In this document: one piece after another, positions 14,262-21,235 of the stretch
How positions within the stretch are numbered: the first letter of the stretch is position 1
Layout of the letters: every line of letters starts with the position of its first letter
Origin: CAYOEZ01 sp964402955
GTDB lineage: Bacteria; Chloroflexota; DTOL01; DAOUCN01
Assembly: GCA_964402955.1 (NCBI GenBank)
Contig: CAYOEZ010000059.1
Location: forward strand, 1 to 22,114
Direction: 5' to 3'
Length of the DNA stretch: 22,114 nt
The notes under the pieces: generated by a model
The model's database searches: none
Seen by the model: only the letters and a program-made list of their open reading frames with translations
What the model was told of the DNA's origin: nothing
Position numbers and translations under genes: made by a program

Positions 14262-15983
14262 CTACCGTTGCGCCTGCTGGCCGCTTGGCGGTATCTTCAT
14301 GTACGTCAAGAGCCATTGGGCGATGTTCTTGAAAACCGGCGCCGCCACCTCGGCCCCCGTTTGGTTCACCTGCGGACGGTCAATTCGCACCAGGATGACA
14401 AACTGCGGATCTTCCGCGGGGCCATAGCCGACAAAGCTGGCGATGGTCTCATTGAGATCGTATGTTCCCATCGGCGGGGGAATGAGCGCTGTACCTGTTT
14501 TACCCGCCAGGTGATAACCGGGGACGCGGGCCTGCCTGACCGTCGTTTCCACGACCGATACAAGCCAGTCGGTCATGATCGCCGCCGTGTCGCTCTTGAT
14601 CGAGCGGCGCAACGGGCCGGGTCCGCCGCTTGTTTCGGACGCTCCGGCGACTTTGGCCACCACGTACGGGCGCATCATGATGCCCTTGTTGGCGATGGCT
14701 GCCACTGCCGCCGCCATCTGGATCGGGGTCGTCGACAAACCCTGGCCATAGGAGTGGGCAGCGAGATCACTGATATGCCACAGCGGATCGCCCGGCAGGC
14801 GAAGCTGTCCCGCCACCTCAGATGGCAGATCAACCTCTGTCTTCTCGCCGATGCCAAAAGCCGTGTGCATATATGTATAGAACGACGTCGTGCTCAAGAC
14901 ATCTGCCACCTGAACTGCGGCCACGTTGCTCGAATACTGCAGCGCCTGGGCGGGGCTGATTGTGCCATACGCCTTGTTGTTCCGATTGCTGATCAGAATG
15001 CCACGGTAGCGCATCGTACCGCGGTCGTTGAACTTGGTCGTGGTCAAGATGCGCCCGGCGTCCAGGGCAGCGGCAAAGGTCAGAATCTTGAAAATCGAGC
15101 CCGGCTCCCAGGCATCACTGACCACCGGGTTGTTCCACGTGCTGTTTGCCACCGAGTCGTAGAAATTGGGATCGAATGTTGGGCGACCGGCGAGAGCAAG
15201 GATTTCCCCTGTCTTGGGATTCAAAATGACGACCGTGCCGGTGGTTGTCCGTTCATTGTAGAGTGCGATTTCCAATTCTCTTTCAGCTTTGTACTGAATG
15301 TTCATGTCGAGGGTCAACGTGACACTCGATCCGTTCTGCGCCGGCGTGATGACCGGTATCTTGCTCAGTCCCTGGCCATAGTTCTGGCCTTCAACGAGCC
15401 GCTGGCCCGGCGTGCCCTTCAGGTACTGGTTATAACTTCCCTCGATACCAATGCCCTCGTTGCTTCTGTTAACAAAGCCCAGCGTCTGCGCCAGCAGCGC
15501 CCGCGCCGGATAGAAGCGGCTCTGCTTTGGCATGGCGGCGATCGACGGATATGCAACAGAGTCTTTCAGCGCCTGGTTAACCGTCACAGGAATGGATACC
15601 TTAAGCCGGACGTAATGCCCTGTACCGCTGCTGAGGGACTTGCTGATCTCATCTGCCGGCATGTTGAGGATGGGCGCCGCCGCTGCCACAATAGCGTCCT
15701 GTTTCTTCGCTGTCTGGTTCTTAAAGTGGATCGGATCGCCGATTGCTTCCTCATCATGCATGGTCAGCGCCAGTATGCGCCCGTTGCGGTCATAGATCGT
15801 GCCGCGCAGAGCCGGAATCACCTCGCGCACGCTGTGCAGCGCTTCCGCACTGTCGCGCAAGTCCTGGTACTGCACGACCTGCCATTGCACCAGACGCGCG
15901 CATAGAACCAGACCGAAAATGGTCAGGAGAATGGCCATTAAGGCCAGGCGGCGACGATGCATCTCAATGGATGAGACAGACAT
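14262..15983 (-). CDS. ftsI: FtsI / PBP2-3-type septal peptidoglycan transpeptidase
   Basis: A class B penicillin-binding protein that cross-links peptidoglycan at the division septum, working with FtsW. The 573-residue product has a short cytoplasmic tail, one membrane anchor (about 13-30), a PBP dimer/pedestal domain beginning at RGTIYDRNGRILA (60-72), and a transpeptidase domain with the active-site SIFK at 296-299, SSN at 351-353 and KTGT at 495-498. No PASTA repeats are seen at the C-terminus, which ends QQAQR. AGAGG lies upstream of the ATG at 15983. It sits 17 bases after the ftsL-like gene and three bases before murF. The usual order would place murE between ftsI and murF, but it is missing. 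Confidence 0.95.
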   Translation of the reverse strand: MSVSSIEMHRRRLALMAILLTIFGLVLCARLVQWQVVQYQDLRDSAEALHSVREVIPALRGTIYDRNGRILALTMHDEEAIGDPIHFKNQTAKKQDAIVAAAAPILNMPADEISKSLSSGTGHYVRLKVSIPVTVNQALKDSVAYPSIAAMPKQSRFYPARALLAQTLGFVNRSNEGIGIEGSYNQYLKGTPGQRLVEGQNYGQGLSKIPVITPAQNGSSVTLTLDMNIQYKAERELEIALYNERTTTGTVVILNPKTGEILALAGRPTFDPNFYDSVANSTWNNPVVSDAWEPGSIFKILTFAAALDAGRILTTTKFNDRGTMRYRGILISNRNNKAYGTISPAQALQYSSNVAAVQVADVLSTTSFYTYMHTAFGIGEKTEVDLPSEVAGQLRLPGDPLWHISDLAAHSYGQGLSTTPIQMAAAVAAIANKGIMMRPYVVAKVAGASETSGGPGPLRRSIKSDTAAIMTDWLVSVVETTVRQARVPGYHLAGKTGTALIPPPMGTYDLNETIASFVGYGPAEDPQFVILVRIDRPQVNQTGAEVAAPVFKNIAQWLLTYMKIPPSGQQAQR

Positions 15984-16000
15984 GCAGGATACCTCTGTTC

Positions 16001-16330
16001 TCAGCGCTCGAATTCGATGTTGGTCAGAGGCCCGTAGCCCTTCTCACGAGCCTTCATTTCGATGTATGCCGGAGACTTGTAGGTCGCTACTTGGGCCTGC
16101 AGGGCGTCGCGTTCGCGCTGCGCTAGAGCATTCTCCTGATCCAGCCGCACCGACTCCTGCAAGATACCAGACGCGACGCTGGCCAGTGACAACTGAACCA
16201 CGACATAGAAGAGTACAGCTACCATCAAGAGGGATAGAAAGCGGGCCAGGGGACCATCGACACGCACCACCGGCCGTGCCGGGGCGGTGCTCCTGGTGTA
16301 GGGCGCCGCGTACGGGACTGAGGATGCCAT
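16001..16330 (-). CDS. ftsL: FtsL/DivIC-like septum formation protein
   Basis: A 109-residue bitopic protein. It has a cytoplasmic N-terminus of about 28 residues, a membrane helix at about 30-50 (FLSLLMVAVLFYVVVQLSLA), then a coiled coil rich in Glu/Gln/Arg (residues 57-90) and a conserved-looking end YIEMKAREKGYGPLTNIEF. The size, topology, AREKGYG ending and position between rsmH and ftsI identify it as the FtsL/DivIC-type subunit that bridges FtsQ and the FtsW-FtsI enzyme. Sequence alone does not separate FtsL from FtsB/DivIC. The ATG at 16330 has GGGGAG eight bases upstream; an ATG five codons earlier lacks such a site. Confidence 0.82.
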   Translation of the reverse strand: MASSVPYAAPYTRSTAPARPVVRVDGPLARFLSLLMVAVLFYVVVQLSLASVASGILQESVRLDQENALAQRERDALQAQVATYKSPAYIEMKAREKGYGPLTNIEFER

Positions 16331-16396
16331 AGCTGTTCTCCCCAAGGAATCTAGATGAAGCTCGCCGTATCGCCAACCGCCAAAGGGACTGGAACT

Positions 16397-17341
16397 CTAC
16401 ATCGCCAACTTCTCCGCCACACGCAGCTTTGCAGATCGGCTGCGCGGGTTGGAGCGCCGTTCGTCGTCACTCGCCTGAATCACATGCCGAGTAATCAAGC
16501 GCAAAGAGGCGTGATGCCCGCAGAGGCACGTTCCCGGTGGAACGGTCGGAGGGCAAATGCAGTCCTTCGCCTCTTGCCGCATGAAATCTTTCACCGTGCG
16601 ATCCTCTGAACTGTGAAATGCAATGACCGCCAGACATCCGCCAGGCGCCAGGAGCTCGACGGCCTGTGGCAGAGCAGCGCGCAGGCTCTCGTCCTCGCTG
16701 TTCACGGCCCGGCGCAGTGCCATGAAGGTCTTTGTCGCCGGATGAAGCTTACCGTGGCGGCCGATGCTTTGCTCGATGACTGTCGCCAGTTGCCCCGTCG
16801 TCCGCAGTGGCCGCGCCAGCACGATCGCCCGTGCGATCCGGCGTGACGCCGGCTCGTCGCCCAGTTGGTAGATCAGATTTGCCAGGTCCTGTTCCTGCAT
16901 CATGTTGACGAGATCGGCAGCCGTCTCTTTCTGAGCAGGGTCCAGACGCATATCGAGCGCCGCGTCATCCTGAAAGCTGAACCCGCGTCCCTCGGACGAT
17001 AGCTGGCGAGATGATAGTCCAAGATCAAACAGAATGCCGTTGCAGTGGTCAAACCCATGCGATCGAGCGACAGCGCCCAGGTGGGCGTAGTTGCTTTGCG
17101 CCAGAACCACACGGTCGCCAAACTCGCCCAGCCCTTCCCTGGCGACAACCAGCGCCTCGGGGTCAGCATCGAGGGCCAGCAATCGCCCGTCAGGCGCCGA
17201 TCGTTGTAGTATCCCGGCCGAATGCCCCCCGTTGCCCAGTGTTGCGTCGATGAAGAGACCGCCGGGGCCGCCAACGAGAGCTGCCAGGGTTTCATAATAT
17301 AAGACGGGTTCGTGACCAAATGCGCGCGCAGAAGTGACCAT
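16397..17341 (-). CDS. rsmH: 16S rRNA (cytosine-1402 N4) methyltransferase RsmH (MraW)
   Basis: RsmH methylates C1402 of 16S rRNA in the decoding centre using S-adenosylmethionine. The 314-residue protein has the family start GHEPVLYYETL (9-19), the SAM motif DATLGNGGHSAGIL (32-45), LALDADPEAL, FDLGLSSRQL and QDDAALDMRLD, the FMALRRAVNSE region, AFHSSEDRTVKDFM, and the usual NPRSRSAKLRVAEK end. The Cys-rich stretch near 256-275 (CICPPTVPPGTCLC) is also typical. The ATG at 17341 fits the family start, though no strong ribosome site is visible upstream. It lies 67 bases after mraZ and 66 before the ftsL-like gene, the standard dcw order. Confidence 0.97.
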   Translation of the reverse strand: MVTSARAFGHEPVLYYETLAALVGGPGGLFIDATLGNGGHSAGILQRSAPDGRLLALDADPEALVVAREGLGEFGDRVVLAQSNYAHLGAVARSHGFDHCNGILFDLGLSSRQLSSEGRGFSFQDDAALDMRLDPAQKETAADLVNMMQEQDLANLIYQLGDEPASRRIARAIVLARPLRTTGQLATVIEQSIGRHGKLHPATKTFMALRRAVNSEDESLRAALPQAVELLAPGGCLAVIAFHSSEDRTVKDFMRQEAKDCICPPTVPPGTCLCGHHASLRLITRHVIQASDDERRSNPRSRSAKLRVAEKLAM

Positions 17342-17408
17342 GAATTTGTGAATATTATCCCAATTGGTCGTGAACAGGGCTCGTGTGCAACATGCGCCGG
17401 TTCAACGG

Positions 17409-17855
17409 CTATTCTGCGGCTTTCTCAACAGAGCGGAAGCTGGCCAGTGTGGGCGGATTCTTGCGCAACTCAGCACGCTTGGCAATCCAGGCTTCCCTGT
17501 CCCAGATCTGGATATGGTCGCCTGCGCCAACAACGGCGACATCGGTCGCCAATCCACCGGCGTCACGCATGTAGTCGGGAATCGGCACGCGGCCCTGTTT
17601 GTCGATCTCACCTTCCCACGCGTCTGCAAAGAAGAAGAGACGCATGTCGTCTTCGGCAGCATTAAGATCGGGTGAGCTGAGGACTCTCTTGCCCAGGGCA
17701 ATCCACACTTCTTCGGGGTAAACAACCAGGCATTTCCCGCGACCATTGGAGATCGCGATCGCGTCGCCCAGCTTCTCTCTCAGCTTTGCTGGCAGGGCAA
17801 CGCGGCCACGGTCATCAATTGTATGCAGAAAGGTGCCAGTGAAGTATGGATTCAT
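17409..17855 (-). CDS. mraZ: MraZ transcriptional regulator / nucleoid protein
   Basis: MraZ is an AbrB-fold DNA-binding protein that binds repeats ahead of its own operon and represses dcw genes in species studied. The 148-residue product has two tandem AbrB-like halves, each with its D-x-x-G-R motif: TIDDRGRVALPAKLR at about 12-26 and EIDKQGRVPIPDYMRD at about 82-97. The length is close to the usual 143-150. The ATG at 17855 (MNPYFTGTF) was chosen because families start with a short M(F)xGxYxH segment; an ATG five codons earlier (17870) is also possible. It heads the division cluster behind a leader of several hundred bases that holds a MITE-like insertion and candidate promoters. Confidence 0.95.
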   Translation of the reverse strand: MNPYFTGTFLHTIDDRGRVALPAKLREKLGDAIAISNGRGKCLVVYPEEVWIALGKRVLSSPDLNAAEDDMRLFFFADAWEGEIDKQGRVPIPDYMRDAGGLATDVAVVGAGDHIQIWDREAWIAKRAELRKNPPTLASFRSVEKAAE

Positions 17856-17900
17856 AGGTTTCTCGACCATTACCACCGTTGACACGATGCCACAGCGTAA

Positions 17901-18060
17901 CCGGAAAAGCAGCGATTCCAAATATGAACGAGCAGACCGTTGGCTCGTCATTGCGAGTGCTGTTTACGAAGCAATCTCAGCGTTGCGCAGGGGGATTGCT
18001 TCGCAAAGAACGCTCGCAATGACGGGCGTTCCGCCATATTTGGAAGTGCTGCCGGAAAAG
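17901..18060. mobile_element. MITE-like nested palindromic element with 9-bp target duplication
   Basis: The 142-bp core (17910-18051) has 17-bp terminal inverted repeats, CAGCgaTTCCAAATATG and its inverse ending GGAAgtGCTG, with 15 of 17 identical. Inside are a second pair, CGTCATTGCGAG (17946-17957) and CTCGCAATGACG (18013-18024), and a third, CGAAGCAATC (17967-17976) and GATTGCTTCG (17994-18003). The core is directly bounded by CCGGAAAAG on both sides (17901-17909 and 18052-18060), like a 9-bp target-site duplication. The inner CGTCATTGCGAG...CGAAGCAATC pattern resembles a dispersed palindromic repeat I recall from many bacterial genomes. No coding capacity is present, so movement would need a transposase in trans. 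Confidence 0.75.
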
Positions 18061-18098
18061 GGCGTGAATTTGACTTTCGTTAGGCTTTGTGTTACAAT

Positions 18099-18127
18099 TG
18101 TATATAAGAACAGATCAATTGACTCAA
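18099..18127 (-). promoter_or_regulatory. Candidate proximal mraZ promoter
   Basis: On the minus strand TTGAGT (18127-18122) is separated by 17 bases from TATACA (18104-18099). The predicted start near 18092 lies upstream of the MITE-like element. The leader to mraZ would be about 237 nt, of which 151 nt is the insertion plus one copy of its duplication. Confidence 0.5.
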
Positions 18128-18160
18128 TAAGACATATGTTCTACCGGCCCAAATACGCCA

Positions 18161-18194
18161 ATTGGCATTCCCGTGGTGTCACGGGAATGCCAAT
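18161..18194. repeat. Perfect 15-bp palindrome with 4-base loop in the mraZ leader
   Basis: ATTGGCATTCCCGTG (18161-18175) and its exact inverse CACGGGAATGCCAAT (18180-18194) enclose GTGT. There is no T-tract on either side, so a simple intrinsic terminator is unlikely. It lies between the two candidate mraZ promoters and could be an operator, an RNA structure or a short repeat element. Confidence 0.75.
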
Positions 18195-18282
18195 CATTCA
18201 GAAGTCAGGCAAACTGGTTCTTGTCAAGGTGCAGTCTGGGTCCCGTGTCTCGACTGAGCAGTTCAGCTAAACATAATATGGG

Positions 18283-18316
18283 CCATTTCGCACCCGTCTC
18301 TACCATTTCGTGCCCC
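18283..18316 (-). promoter_or_regulatory. Candidate MraZ operator: four GG motifs at 10-bp spacing
   Basis: On the minus strand two near-identical 13-mers, GGGCACGAAATGG and GGGTGCGAAATGG, are repeated with a 20-bp period. Within them GG pairs recur at exactly 10-bp intervals (four in total, in contexts GGGGC, ATGGT, CGGGT and ATGGC). MraZ in E. coli binds TGGGN repeats at 10-bp spacing. The block starts directly after the -10 box at 18323-18318, where a repressor would block initiation. An inverse GGGGCACGA copy lies upstream at about 18355. Confidence 0.5.
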
Positions 18317-18317
18317 T

Positions 18318-18328
18318 ATTATAGCACA
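18318..18328 (-). promoter_or_regulatory. Candidate distal mraZ promoter (extended -10)
   Basis: TGTGCTATAAT on the minus strand contains a perfect TATAAT (18323-18318) with the TGn extension. There is no good -35 at 16-18 bases, but extended -10 promoters tolerate that. Transcription would start near 18311, inside the phased GG repeats, giving a leader of about 455 nt before mraZ. Confidence 0.55.
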
Positions 18329-18440
18329 GGATGTCAAGTGTTTGAGACATATTTGGGGCACGAGTTTCAAAACCTTAAGGTATTTTATTATTCGTCCGTC
18401 AATACAAATAGTGCCATATCAGCAGTTCCTCTGATGAGAG

Positions 18441-18492
18441 CCAAAACGACACACCGGCGAACGTCTCGACGTTCGCCGGTGTGTCGTTTTGG
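18441..18492 (-). terminator. Intrinsic terminator of rnpB
   Basis: A perfect 24-bp inverted repeat (18441-18464 and 18469-18492) with the tetraloop CTCG/CGAG. The stem ends in an AAAA...TTTT pair, so it can act on either strand. It lies just after the predicted 3' end of rnpB and before the mraZ promoter region, separating the two transcripts. Confidence 0.85.
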
Positions 18493-18499
18493 GTGCGAG

Positions 18500-18881
18500 C
18501 TGCTCAAGCCAGCCTGTAAGCCGAATTCTGTCACCCTGCCGAAGCAAGATGGGTGATCATCTATCTACGGCGACCGGTTACCCTTCGCCTTTAGCAGCCA
18601 ACCCGAGGGTTATAGCGAGACGGGCAGTCTCATCCCCTCCTATTTGGCCTTGCTCCGGGTGGGGCTTGCCCGGCCAACCGGTCACCCGGTTGCCGGTGAG
18701 CTCTTACCTCACCATTTCACCCTTACCCCGATTCTCATCGGGGCGGTATGTTTCTGTTGCGCTATCCTGCGGGTCACCCCGTCTGGGTGTTACCCAGCAC
18801 CCTGCCCTGTGGAGTTCGGACTTTCCTCGACCCCGCGCCATTACTGACGCAGCGCCGCGATCACCCGGTCGACTTGAGCGC
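18500..18881 (-). ncRNA. rnpB: RNase P RNA (bacterial type A)
   Basis: RNase P RNA is the catalytic subunit that trims the 5' leader from tRNA precursors. On the minus strand the conserved blocks appear in order. GAGGAAAGTCCG (18828-18817) comes first, then CAGGGCAGGGTGCTGGGTAA, ACAGAAACATACCGCC, GGTAAGGGTGAAATGGTGAG, CACCCGGAGCAAGGCCAAAT, AGATAGATGATCACC and ACAGAATTCGGCTTACAG. The ends pair to form P1: GCTCAAG near 18879 with CTTGAGC near 18502. The total of about 380 nt fits type A. A promoter at 18886-18914 predicts a start at about 18880, agreeing with the P1 end. Exact ends are approximate by a few bases. Apparent reading frames across this region are not genes. Confidence 0.96.
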
Positions 18882-18885
18882 ACCT

Positions 18886-18914
18886 ACACTAGCACAGTTG
18901 GCCATCCCTGTCAA
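18886..18914 (-). promoter_or_regulatory. Promoter of rnpB
   Basis: A perfect TTGACA (18914-18909) lies 17 bases from TAGTGT (18891-18886) on the minus strand. The predicted start, near 18880, coincides with the 5' end expected from the RNase P P1 helix. Confidence 0.75.
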
Positions 18915-19050
18915 TGCCCCGCCGTCCGTGACATTAGCATTTGGTTGACAGCGTGCCCGGCGCGCTCTTATAGGAAGGGCATCGTGCCCGGCCCCCACTC
19001 GCCACACACATTGCCCGCCTACGTCGCCCCACAAGACATCGCATCGGCTA

Positions 19051-19079
19051 TTGACTTTCCGTGTCGTGTGTGATATATA
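19051..19079 (+). promoter_or_regulatory. Promoter of the secreted P-domain-like gene
   Basis: TTGACT (19051-19056), a 17-base spacer, and TATATA (19074-19079) on the plus strand. The predicted start is near 19086, about 40 bases before the GTG start. The 18915-19050 stretch shows no other feature. Confidence 0.7.
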
Positions 19080-19126
19080 AGTGGTGCAGTATGATTACTA
19101 GCATCGCATTGACAGGAGAAACCTAC

Positions 19127-19930
19127 GTGAACGTACATCTCGCGCCGCGACAGAGCTCGCTCCGCAACCGATTGGCCCTTCTTTTTCTCGTTTCCGCCCT
19201 CGTTCTTGTTCTCTCGCCACATGTGGTCAGGGCGCTGTCATCGGTAGAGGCCGATGCCGGACAGACGGTCACAGACATGACAGAGATCGAGCTCGCATCG
19301 TCACCGTCGCTTCTTGCCAGGCTTGACGGGCTCGGCATTAGCAGCAACGCGGCAGAAAGCGCCGGCTATCTGCACGCCGATGTGACGCAGGAGCAACTCG
19401 CTACGCTGGACAAGTATGGCGTCAGCTACGTGAAGGGACAATCGTTTGTGCTGATTCAGGGGCAGGGCATAAGTGGGGAAGCCTCGGTCACCGGCTCCAA
19501 CGGGAGCAACGTCAACATCGTTGGCAACGACACGGTCTATAGCCACGCCACCGTTTCCGGCGCCCCTCTGGGCAAGACCGTGATCAGGGCAGATGTAGGC
19601 GTTGTTCTCAACTACCCTCAGATGTGCAATATCTACATTATGGTCTTCCATCCGAGCAACACCATGTGGTTCCACGCCTGGAACGGCAACCAGCACGCCT
19701 GCACGGCCAATCTCAACCAACAGTGGACAGGCATCCACGATTTTGACTTTGCCGACATCAACGGCCAATGGCACCTTTCCGTGCAGGAGACAGGCGGCCT
19801 GAGCCAGGGCTTCATTGACTCATGGTTCATCAAGCTCTACTATCAGGTCGACTCGACCCCGACGCCAACACGGACGGCGACTCCGTCCATACGCAGGCAG
19901 TTCTTGCCGCTGATCGTATCTGAGCTATAG
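19127..19930 (+). CDS. Secreted protein with proprotein-convertase P-domain-like C-terminal region
   Basis: A 267-residue predicted exported protein, function unknown. A signal peptide spans about 1-36 (basic start, then LALLFLVSALVLVLS, cleavage near VRA). A segment with no recognised domain follows to about 130. Residues about 135-238 resemble a P/Homo B jelly-roll domain: VNYP-like hydrophobic strands, then IHDFDFADINGQWHLSVQET and IDSWFIKLYYQ, matching the family pattern F.D..G.W.L.V.D...G.L..W.L. The end is a Thr/Pro linker (TPTPTRTATP) and RRQFLPLIVSEL, a tail like those on many Chloroflexota surface proteins. The start is GTG at 19127 with AGGAG eight bases upstream. It is the only plus-strand gene and has its own promoter and terminator. 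There is no protease domain, so it may be a binding or accessory protein. Confidence 0.8.
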   Translation: MNVHLAPRQSSLRNRLALLFLVSALVLVLSPHVVRALSSVEADAGQTVTDMTEIELASSPSLLARLDGLGISSNAAESAGYLHADVTQEQLATLDKYGVSYVKGQSFVLIQGQGISGEASVTGSNGSNVNIVGNDTVYSHATVSGAPLGKTVIRADVGVVLNYPQMCNIYIMVFHPSNTMWFHAWNGNQHACTANLNQQWTGIHDFDFADINGQWHLSVQETGGLSQGFIDSWFIKLYYQVDSTPTPTRTATPSIRRQFLPLIVSEL

Positions 19931-19937
19931 CAGCCAC

Positions 19938-19971
19938 AACAATGGCCCTCCCGATTGGGAGGGCCATTGTT
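19938..19971. terminator. Two-way intrinsic terminator between convergent genes
   Basis: A perfect 15-bp stem (AACAATGGCCCTCCC at 19938-19952 and its inverse at 19957-19971) with a GATT loop. TTGTT at the end of the stem and CGTTTCT after it provide T residues on the plus strand. It separates the plus-strand secreted-protein gene from the minus-strand small membrane protein gene nine bases away. Confidence 0.8.
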
Positions 19972-19979
19972 CGTTTCTG

Positions 19980-20456
19980 CTATCGTGTCAGCGCCGTCAG
20001 CGCCGCCAACAGAAGCGTACAGATGCAGCAGATGACAATCACGCCTATCGCCAACGCGACCGACCATGATTGTGTGCGCCGGGCTGGATGTACTGGCTCA
20101 GCCGCCAGCGGGATGGGGGCAACAACTGGCTCATCCATACTCGTTACAGCGCCGCGCAACGGTACAGCGGCGATCTGTTCATCGACCTGAGCGCCGTCTG
20201 GCTCGGGCGCAGACGCAACGGATTGGAGCACGACGTCGGCGACAGGCAGCGGCAGCACAGCATTCCCGCCCTGCGCGCTTAGCGCCGGCGCATACGCTGC
20301 TGGTTGAGCGACCGGCTGCTGCGGCAGCGGAGAGGCTTGATCCTCGTTGCGGCCCCACAGCACCAGACCGATGACCAGGCCGATCCCAATGCCGGCAAAG
20401 ACTGCAACCACAAGTAGGAAAATGAAGACGACCAGAATCGTCGCGCCATCCATCAT
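19980..20456 (-). CDS. Small hypothetical membrane protein with two terminal helices
   Basis: A 158-residue protein of unknown function. It has a hydrophobic helix at about 5-33 (ILVVFIFLLVVAVFAGIGIG onward), a long Ala/Pro/Val-rich polar middle of about 90 residues with low complexity, and a second helix at about 132-152 (SVALAIGVIVICCICTLLLA). It resembles no family I recognise. The likely start is the ATG at 20456, or the adjacent ATG at 20453, with AAAGGTGG upstream. The gene is 56 bases downstream of the yggS-type gene and ends at the shared terminator, so it is probably the last gene of the pgeF unit. A YggT-family gene is often found there instead; this is not one by sequence. Confidence 0.7.
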   Translation of the reverse strand: MMDGATILVVFIFLLVVAVFAGIGIGLVIGLVLWGRNEDQASPLPQQPVAQPAAYAPALSAQGGNAVLPLPVADVVLQSVASAPEPDGAQVDEQIAAVPLRGAVTSMDEPVVAPIPLAAEPVHPARRTQSWSVALAIGVIVICCICTLLLAALTALTR

Positions 20457-20512
20457 GCCACCTTTCTCCTATCACAGTACGCGTTGGGCCGCCAAACGCC
20501 GCCAGCAATGCA

Positions 20513-21235
20513 CTATGTCTGGCGGGGGCCGAAGATCGCCCGCCCCAGCCGCACCATCGTCGCTCCTTCCTCTATGGCAACCTCAAAGTCGTCACTCATT
20601 CCCATCGATAGGCTCCACGCTCGCTGCGGCCAAACGGAGCGCAGGTGATCGCGCAGCAGGCGCAACTGCCGGAAATATGGCCGCACCTGCTCTGCTTCAG
20701 CTTCAATCGGCGCCACCGTCATCAGCCCCTGCACATCCAGCCCCGGTAGGCGCACGATCTGCTCGACAGCCGCCATGAAGGCCTCACGTGCGCCGTTGCC
20801 CACAATGAAACCGGACTTTGACGGCTCGGCCCCAATGTTGACTTCCAGCAGAACTGGCAACACAGCGCCGCCCTTGCCCTGCATGCGGCGGCTCAGGTGT
20901 ACGGCGATCTCGACGCTATCGACCGACTGTACGAACTGAAAGTGGTCTGCGACCTGCCCGGCCTTGTTGCTCTGCAGGTGGCCGATCATGTGCCAGCGCA
21001 GCGCCAGGTCGCTCAAAGACGGCATCTTCTCACGCGCTTCCTGCACACGGTTTTCGCCCACGTCTGTCAGCCCAAGCGCACAGGCGAGACGGACATGCTC
21101 AGCCGGCACGGTCTTCGTCACAGCAATCAGCGTAACCTCACCTTGCTCGCGCCCGCAACGCAGGCAGGCGGCAGCAATACGTTGGTGTACGCGCTCCAGG
21201 TTGCGGGCAATGTCGGCGCCCTCGTTAGCGTCCAT
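20513..21235 (-). CDS. yggS: YggS-type pyridoxal phosphate homeostasis protein
   Basis: YggS/PLPBP proteins bind pyridoxal 5'-phosphate without known catalytic turnover and help control PLP and amino acid balance. The 240-residue TIM-barrel protein has the PLP lysine in LIAVTKTVPAEHV (K41), GENRVQEAREKM, WHMIGHLQSNKAG, the LLEVNIGAEPSKSGF strand, a GLMTV segment, and the phosphate-binding end LSMGMSDDFEVAIEEGATMV then RLGRAIFG. The ATG at 21235 has GGTGGGAC upstream; its first 11 bases overlap the end of pgeF, suggesting coupled translation. Location next to a division cluster is common for this family in several phyla. Confidence 0.95.
   Translation of the reverse strand: MDANEGADIARNLERVHQRIAAACLRCGREQGEVTLIAVTKTVPAEHVRLACALGLTDVGENRVQEAREKMPSLSDLALRWHMIGHLQSNKAGQVADHFQFVQSVDSVEIAVHLSRRMQGKGGAVLPVLLEVNIGAEPSKSGFIVGNGAREAFMAAVEQIVRLPGLDVQGLMTVAPIEAEAEQVRPYFRQLRLLRDHLRSVWPQRAWSLSMGMSDDFEVAIEEGATMVRLGRAIFGPRQT

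Noticed and set aside
13485..15905. Very long plus-strand open frame (about 800 codons) across murF and ftsI
   Set aside because: It is antisense to two clear genes with intact catalytic motifs, has a low-complexity His/Arg/Gln-rich translation, no recognisable domain, and is explained by high-GC codon bias.
18161..18194. The 15-bp palindrome as an intrinsic terminator
   Set aside because: No T-tract follows on either strand.
17746..18270. Plus-strand frame across the mraZ upstream region
   Set aside because: It runs through the MITE-like element and into the mraZ coding region in antisense, with no domain or ribosome site.
18318..18337. TTGACA (18337-18332) as the -35 for the TATAAT at 18323
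   Set aside because: The spacer would be only 8 bases, far below the 16-18 needed; the extended -10 explanation was kept instead.
18489..19073. Plus-strand open frames across the RNase P region
   Set aside because: The DNA matches conserved RNase P RNA blocks on the opposite strand with promoter and terminator, so the frames are incidental.
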